Below, piece by piece: positions 7,136-10,468 of a stretch of DNA of 10,468 bases (position 1 is its first letter; every line of letters starts with the position of its first letter). Origin of the DNA: Acidiferrobacterales bacterium. Its GTDB lineage: Bacteria > Pseudomonadota > Gammaproteobacteria > Acidiferrobacterales > Sulfurifustaceae. The stretch lies in NCBI GenBank assembly GCA_015492195.1, contig WGFP01000205.1:1-10468 (forward strand). The letters run 5' to 3'. Below the pieces are notes generated by a model. The model searched no databases, was not told the DNA's origin, and saw only the letters and a list, made by a program, of their open reading frames with translations. Position numbers and translations under genes: made by a program.

Positions 7136-7164
7136 TTGACACGTGTCACCTACCAGGTTACATT
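7136..7164 (+). promoter_or_regulatory. Predicted sigma70 promoter of higBA
   Basis: A perfect TTGACA (7136-7141) is followed after 17 nt by TACATT (7159-7164), which matches four of six consensus positions. Counting seven bases on, transcription would start at about 7171, the first base of the higB GTG codon. The -35 box lies inside the 12-bp palindrome at 7137-7148, as expected for a repressed toxin-antitoxin promoter. Confidence 0.65.
7137..7148. promoter_or_regulatory. Palindromic operator, probably bound by HigA
   Basis: TGACACGTGTCA is a perfect 12-bp inverted repeat covering five of six bases of the higBA -35 box. HigA-type antitoxins repress their own operon by binding palindromes at the promoter, so this is the obvious candidate site. 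A direct repeat CAGGTT flanks it at 7131-7136 and 7154-7159. The palindrome is seen; binding is inferred. Confidence 0.6.
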
Positions 7165-7170
7165 AATTAA

Positions 7171-7449
7171 GTGATAACGAGGTTCCGGCATAAAGGCTTG
7201 GAAACCTTTTTCCGAACCGGAAAAAAGTTGGGCATCCGCCCTGAACACGCTCAACGCTTGCGGTTGATCCTGGCGCGTCTGAACGCTTCACAAAAACCAC
7301 AAGATATGGATTTGCCTGGGCTGAAATTACACCCGCTTCACGGTGACCTTAGAGGGTACTACGCCGTTTCGGTCAGCGGAAATTGGCGGATCGTCTTTCG
7401 GTTCGAAGCGGAAAATGCCGTGGATGTCGATTATCGCGATTATCATTGA
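7171..7449 (+). CDS. higB: HigB-type mRNA interferase toxin (RelE/ParE superfamily)
   Basis: HigB toxins are ribosome-dependent endoribonucleases that cut translated mRNA and stop growth when the antitoxin is lost. The 92 residues have the family's usual size and sequence. MITRFRHKGLETFFRTG resembles typical HigB N-termini. The C-terminal core GDLRGYYAVSVSGNWRIVFRF (58-78, with Trp72-Arg73) and the terminal DYRDYH are family hallmarks. The GTG at 7171 comes immediately after an in-frame TAA and is the only start that keeps the conserved N-terminus. No convincing ribosome binding site precedes it, and the predicted transcript starts at the same place. The antitoxin gene follows after 14 nt, giving the toxin-first order typical of higBA. 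The gene appears intact. Activity is inferred from family. Confidence 0.92.
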   Translation: MITRFRHKGLETFFRTGKKLGIRPEHAQRLRLILARLNASQKPQDMDLPGLKLHPLHGDLRGYYAVSVSGNWRIVFRFEAENAVDVDYRDYH

Positions 7450-7463
7450 AGGAGAAATTACCT

Positions 7464-7748
7464 ATGATGATGCACAATCCTCCTCACCCCGGTGAAGTGA
7501 TTCGAGAGCTCTGTCTTGAGCCGCTGGGACTGTCGGTCACACATACGGCCAAGGCCCTTAAGGTGTCGCGCAAGGCATTCTCGGAACTCTTGAACGGTCA
7601 TACCGGCGTTTCGCCGGAGATGGCGATTCGCCTGGCAAAGGCCTTTAATACGACGCCGGAAAGTTGGCTGACGATGCAGATGCAGTACGATCTTTGGCAC
7701 GCACAAAAACGCGCCAAAAAACTCAATGTGAAACAGCTCGCCGCCTGA
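7464..7748 (+). CDS. higA: HigA-type antitoxin (XRE-family DNA-binding protein)
   Basis: HigA neutralises HigB by direct binding and represses the operon. The 94 residues begin MMMHNPPHPGEVIRELCLEPLGLS, the standard HigA opening. A helix-turn-helix follows at about 24-46 (VTHTAKALKVSRKAFSELLNG), then SPEMAIRLAKAFNTTPESWL and a charged C-terminal helix. Three ATG codons stand in a row at 7464, 7467 and 7470. The strong AAGGAG (7449-7454), overlapping the higB stop, is 9 nt from the first, which I chose. The frame is open upstream into higB, but those residues are a shadow of higB. The good ribosome binding site here, against none for higB, would favour antitoxin over toxin synthesis. Confidence 0.93.
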   Translation: MMMHNPPHPGEVIRELCLEPLGLSVTHTAKALKVSRKAFSELLNGHTGVSPEMAIRLAKAFNTTPESWLTMQMQYDLWHAQKRAKKLNVKQLAA

Positions 7749-7776
7749 CTGATATTTGAGACCGAAAACAGGCGGT
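7740..7776. other. Stem-loop over the higA stop codon
   Basis: CCGCCTG (7741-7747) pairs perfectly with CAGGCGG (7769-7775), extendable by a G-T pair, around a 21-nt loop. It covers the higA stop and sits in the 64-bp gap between the convergent higA and RTX genes, so it could slow or end transcription from either side. No T-rich tail follows on either strand, so it is not a standard intrinsic terminator. Nothing else is visible in this gap. Confidence 0.35.
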
Positions 7777-7812
7777 AAGACTCGTCAACAGCCAACCGAA
7801 CTTATTGCTACC

Positions 7813-10468
7813 TCAATGCCCCACCTCCCACGCCGCGGTAATGGTGGCGGTGAGGTTCTCCTGTTGGTCGGGGGAGAGGGAGAGTTCGCCCGCGGGACCG
7901 GGGGTGAAGGCGGCCATGGCCTGGACCAGGAGGTCGACCCGTTTAGCGTCGAGCTCGGCGCCGTCGGCGGTTTTGAACTCGTCGATGGGGAAGTCTTTGT
8001 CGTCGTGCTCGTCGTGCTTGCCGTGGCCGTTCCCGTGTTTCTTATTATTATCGTCGTCGTCCGGGGGCGGGGCGTACCAGTCTTCGATGGTCAGGCCGTC
8101 ACTTGTACCGAGGAGGGAGACGATGAGGTTATCCCCGTTGCGTTGGAACCACAGGCGTTCGGGGGTGATGGCCTCGCCGAAGAGGAGTTTGTTGTCCTTG
8201 CTGTATGTAATCTTCGCCGGGTCGTCCTCGTGACCGGGTTTTTTATGGTCCTCGTCGTCGTCATGATGTTTCTCGTCTTTGACGTAGCGGGTGATGAGGG
8301 TGTCCCAGCCGTCGCCTGGGTTGAAGACGATGGTGTCTTTGCCGTGGCCGAGGAGCAGGGTGTCGTCCCCTTCGCCGCCGATTAAGGTGTCTTTGCCTTT
8401 ACCGCCGATGAGGGTGTCGTTGCCCTTCCCGCCATTGAGGGTGTCTTTGCCTTTACCGCCGATGAGGGTGTCGTCGCCGCAGCCCCCATCGAGGGTGTCC
8501 TTGCCCTGGCCCCCATAGAGGGTGTCGTGGCCGCCCTGGCCGTACAGGGTGTCCTTGCCCTTGCCGCCGTAGACGGTGTCATTCCCCGTGCCGCCGTAGA
8601 CGGTGTCGTTGCCCTTGCCGGCAGTGATCGTGTCGTCGTGGCGGCCGGTGACAAGGGTATCGGCCTTCTTGGTGCCGTGATGGGTTTGGGTCTGAATGAC
8701 GAGGTCATCCAGGGAATATTGCGAGCCGTCGGGGAATGTGAAGGCCTCGATGGGCGAACTGCCGTCGGGGTTTAGGGGGATGTCTAGGCCCTGATGGGGA
8801 AGCTCGCAGCCGTCGGCATCGAGGAGCCGCAACTGGGCTACGGTTTGGCCGTTGGTCTCATTCAGGCGGATGGCGGTGGTGGCGAAGGCGATGCCTGTGC
8901 CGAAGGCGATGGTGTCGGTGCCGGCAGCGTCGTCGATCCGATCAAGGCCGTCACCGAGGTTATATATATAAGTATCGTCCCCGGTGCCGCCGATCAGCGT
9001 GTCATTGCCCGCGCCGCCGATGAGGGTGTCGTGGCCGCCGCCGGCGTCAAGCACGTCGTCGCCGGCGCGCCCGTCGAGCAGATCATTGCCCGGCACCCCC
9101 ATGAGTGTGAGCATGAAATCATCGGTAGCGCTCAGGCCTTCCAGGTCGGTGGCGGTGACGCGGATTGCGTAGCGGTCCACCAGTCCGGCGTCGGTGTCCA
9201 CGAGCACGTCGTCGGCCTCGGTGCCGATGAGCGTGCTGTCGGTCGGGGCCGTGCCCGCCAGCGTGGCCGTTGCCGGATCGACGGTCAGCCAATCGGGCAG
9301 GGTGCCGTTGGCGGCGGCGATCTCGAAGGCGAGCCGGTCCCCGGGGATTGCGTCCTCGTCGACGAACGCATCACCCGGCACCTCGAAGCGGAACGGGCTG
9401 CCCTCGTAGGCCGTGAGGTCCGGCAGCGGGGTGGCCACGACCGGGGCGTCGTTGACGTTGTTCACGGTCAATACGAATGTATCCGAAGTAGTTAAGCCTT
9501 CCTGATCCGTGGCCGTGACCTGGACTTCAACGTCTCCCACGTCGTCGTTCTCCGGCGTGCCGGTGAAGGTCCGGGTAGCGGGATCGAAGGCGAGCCAGGC
9601 CGGCAGGGCATTGCCGTCCGCCAAGGTGGCCGTGTACGTCAAGGTATCGCCCACGTCGGGGTCGGTGAAGGTATCGGCCGGAATTTGGAAGTTAAGCGGC
9701 GCGTCTTCGTTGACTGCTTGATCCTCGATGGGTGTATTTAATACCGGGGGGCTGTTCGCGAACCGCTCAGTAAGGTCGATCGTCGAACCGTCCGCGAACT
9801 CGATCCCGCCGACCACCAGGGAACCGACCGTGTTACTGGGGTCAAAGTTGAGCAGCCGCACAGCGTCGCCGCCAGCGCCATATTCGATGGTGAGCACGTC
9901 GCCCGCGCGCAGAAACGACAGGTCGTTCTCCGTGATGCCGGGCCCGAAGGCGATGACGTTGCCTTCGGTATTGGTCGCGAGGTCGGTGATCGTGTCCACC
10001 CCGTCGCCCAAATTAAAGACGTAGGTGTCGTTGCCGGCGCCGCCCGCTAAGATATCATCCCCTTTGCCACCCGTAATGATGTCATCCCCGTCCAACCCAT
10101 TAATACGGTCCGTGATGTTGGTGCCGCTCAGGGTGTCATTACCCACGGTGCCGTCGATGTCGAAGCCTTGGCTGATGAGTTCGGCGTAGCTCAACACCGT
10201 GCCGTCGGCGAACTCGAAGGTCTCGATGGCGTGGGGGCCATAGACGTTGGTGGGGTCGAAATTCGGTAGGATAATCTCATTGCCCTCGTCGCCCACCTCG
10301 ATCACGAGCGAACCCAGACCAAACCGCAAGGAGCCAAGCGAGTAACCACCTCCAAAATTGAGGCGGTTGCCCGCACCCGGGCGAGCGGTGTCGATGATCA
10401 TAACCCGGGCAGGCGGACGCAGACCTGCCACGCTGCTACTGCCGGGATAGTTATAGGTATCGTTTCCC
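7813..10468 (-). CDS. Large RTX calcium-binding protein with cadherin-like domains, C-terminal part
   Basis: This is the C-terminal 885 residues of a probably secreted or surface RTX protein. The frame is open to the right edge (GNDTY is the first motif), so the N-terminus is missing. From the right it contains: module 1 (down to about 10164); RTX repeats (about 10146-9991) and module 2 to about 9760; two cadherin/dystroglycan-like Ig domains (about 9753-9448 and 9450-9097); RTX repeats and module 3 (about 9093-8692); 13 contiguous nonapeptides (8317-8670); module 4 and the C-terminus. The modules share a GNDTY-type motif, NLGDGxD, and a closing F(A/P)DG-type turn, resembling the haemolysin-type calcium-binding-related domain. 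The end (LVQAMAAFTPGPAGELSLSP, then AAWEVGH) is of the type seen on RTX proteins exported by type I secretion. Two His/Asp/Lys-rich insertions lie in module 4. No transporter genes and no catalytic domain are visible. Adhesion, matrix or surface-layer roles are possible; the function is unknown. Confidence 0.9.
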   Translation of the reverse strand, partial: GNDTYNYPGSSSVAGLRPPARVMIIDTARPGAGNRLNFGGGYSLGSLRFGLGSLVIEVGDEGNEIILPNFDPTNVYGPHAIETFEFADGTVLSYAELISQGFDIDGTVGNDTLSGTNITDRINGLDGDDIITGGKGDDILAGGAGNDTYVFNLGDGVDTITDLATNTEGNVIAFGPGITENDLSFLRAGDVLTIEYGAGGDAVRLLNFDPSNTVGSLVVGGIEFADGSTIDLTERFANSPPVLNTPIEDQAVNEDAPLNFQIPADTFTDPDVGDTLTYTATLADGNALPAWLAFDPATRTFTGTPENDDVGDVEVQVTATDQEGLTTSDTFVLTVNNVNDAPVVATPLPDLTAYEGSPFRFEVPGDAFVDEDAIPGDRLAFEIAAANGTLPDWLTVDPATATLAGTAPTDSTLIGTEADDVLVDTDAGLVDRYAIRVTATDLEGLSATDDFMLTLMGVPGNDLLDGRAGDDVLDAGGGHDTLIGGAGNDTLIGGTGDDTYIYNLGDGLDRIDDAAGTDTIAFGTGIAFATTAIRLNETNGQTVAQLRLLDADGCELPHQGLDIPLNPDGSSPIEAFTFPDGSQYSLDDLVIQTQTHHGTKKADTLVTGRHDDTITAGKGNDTVYGGTGNDTVYGGKGKDTLYGQGGHDTLYGGQGKDTLDGGCGDDTLIGGKGKDTLNGGKGNDTLIGGKGKDTLIGGEGDDTLLLGHGKDTIVFNPGDGWDTLITRYVKDEKHHDDDEDHKKPGHEDDPAKITYSKDNKLLFGEAITPERLWFQRNGDNLIVSLLGTSDGLTIEDWYAPPPDDDDNNKKHGNGHGKHDEHDDKDFPIDEFKTADGAELDAKRVDLLVQAMAAFTPGPAGELSLSPDQQENLTATITAAWEVGH
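8317..8670 (-). repeat. Tandem 27-nt array encoding 13 RTX nonapeptides
   Basis: The triplet-pair GGTGTC (plus strand; Asp-Thr in the protein) recurs every 27 nt without slip from 8332 to 8602, with diverged copies at 8629 (CGTGTC) and 8656 (GGTATC). Each unit encodes one nonapeptide of the GGxGxDTLx type, the calcium-binding beta-roll repeat. Thirteen units follow each other with no insertion. The stretches 8386-8420 and 8440-8474 are identical over 35 nt, showing a recent two-unit duplication. The array is coding sequence, not CRISPR. Confidence 0.92.

Noticed and set aside
7383..7463. Longer higA start inside higB
   Set aside because: The 27 extra residues are an out-of-frame reading of higB; the strong AAGGAG and the conserved MHNPPHPGE opening fix the start at 7464.
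8332..8661. Regular 27-nt repeats considered as a CRISPR array
   Set aside because: The repeats are contiguous with no unique spacers, keep the reading frame and encode RTX nonapeptides.
7756..9495. Plus-strand open frames opposite the RTX gene, rich in Val, Gly and Ala (for example 7756-8385 and 8794-9495)
   Set aside because: They mirror the regular GAT/GGN codons of the RTX repeats; the minus-strand frame has clear RTX and Ig-like motifs throughout.
10429..10431. GTG as the start of the RTX gene
   Set aside because: The frame stays open to the window edge and the residues upstream include the RTX motif GNDTY, so the gene begins outside the window.

Overview
The window looks like a gammaproteobacterial chromosome. 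The main evidence is the gene order rimP-nusA-infB-rbfA-truB-rpsO-pnp, all on the minus strand, with an attenuator hairpin before rimP as known in that class. The protein sequences fit as well (two AR repeats in NusA, long IF2). A genus cannot be fixed from the sequence.

Positions 1-7081 (minus strand) hold this translation and RNA-processing cluster. A strong sigma70-type promoter (7054-7081) starts a leader of about 70 nt that contains an intrinsic terminator hairpin (6991-7017) just before the rimP start. Then come rimP (30S maturation), nusA (transcription elongation, termination and antitermination), infB (initiation factor 2), rbfA (30S maturation), truB (tRNA pseudouridine-55 synthase), rpsO (S15) and the first 223 codons of pnp (polynucleotide phosphorylase), which runs off the left edge. 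A second good promoter with a GC-rich discriminator (1017-1045) lies in the truB-rpsO gap. An 84-nt gap between infB and rbfA is filled by a palindromic ACAGGATT-type repeat.

Positions 7131-7748 (plus strand) hold a compact type II toxin-antitoxin operon, higB-higA. Its -35 box overlaps a perfect 12-bp palindrome that is probably the antitoxin's own operator. The promoter spacing predicts a transcript that starts at or next to the higB start codon.

Positions 7813-10468 (minus strand, convergent with higBA) hold the C-terminal 885 residues of a large RTX protein that continues past the right edge. It has four RTX-linked modules, two cadherin/dystroglycan-like Ig domains, a block of 13 contiguous nonapeptides, and a C-terminus of the kind found on proteins exported by type I secretion. 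Its last module carries two His/Asp/Lys-rich insertions.

Overall this is a conserved housekeeping operon bordered by accessory DNA (toxin-antitoxin and RTX surface or secreted protein). I do not see a clear new multigene system. The most interesting items are the altered RTX module with its metal-ligand-like inserts, the predicted leaderless higB transcript, the repeat element in place of a ribosome binding site before rbfA, and the rimP attenuator.
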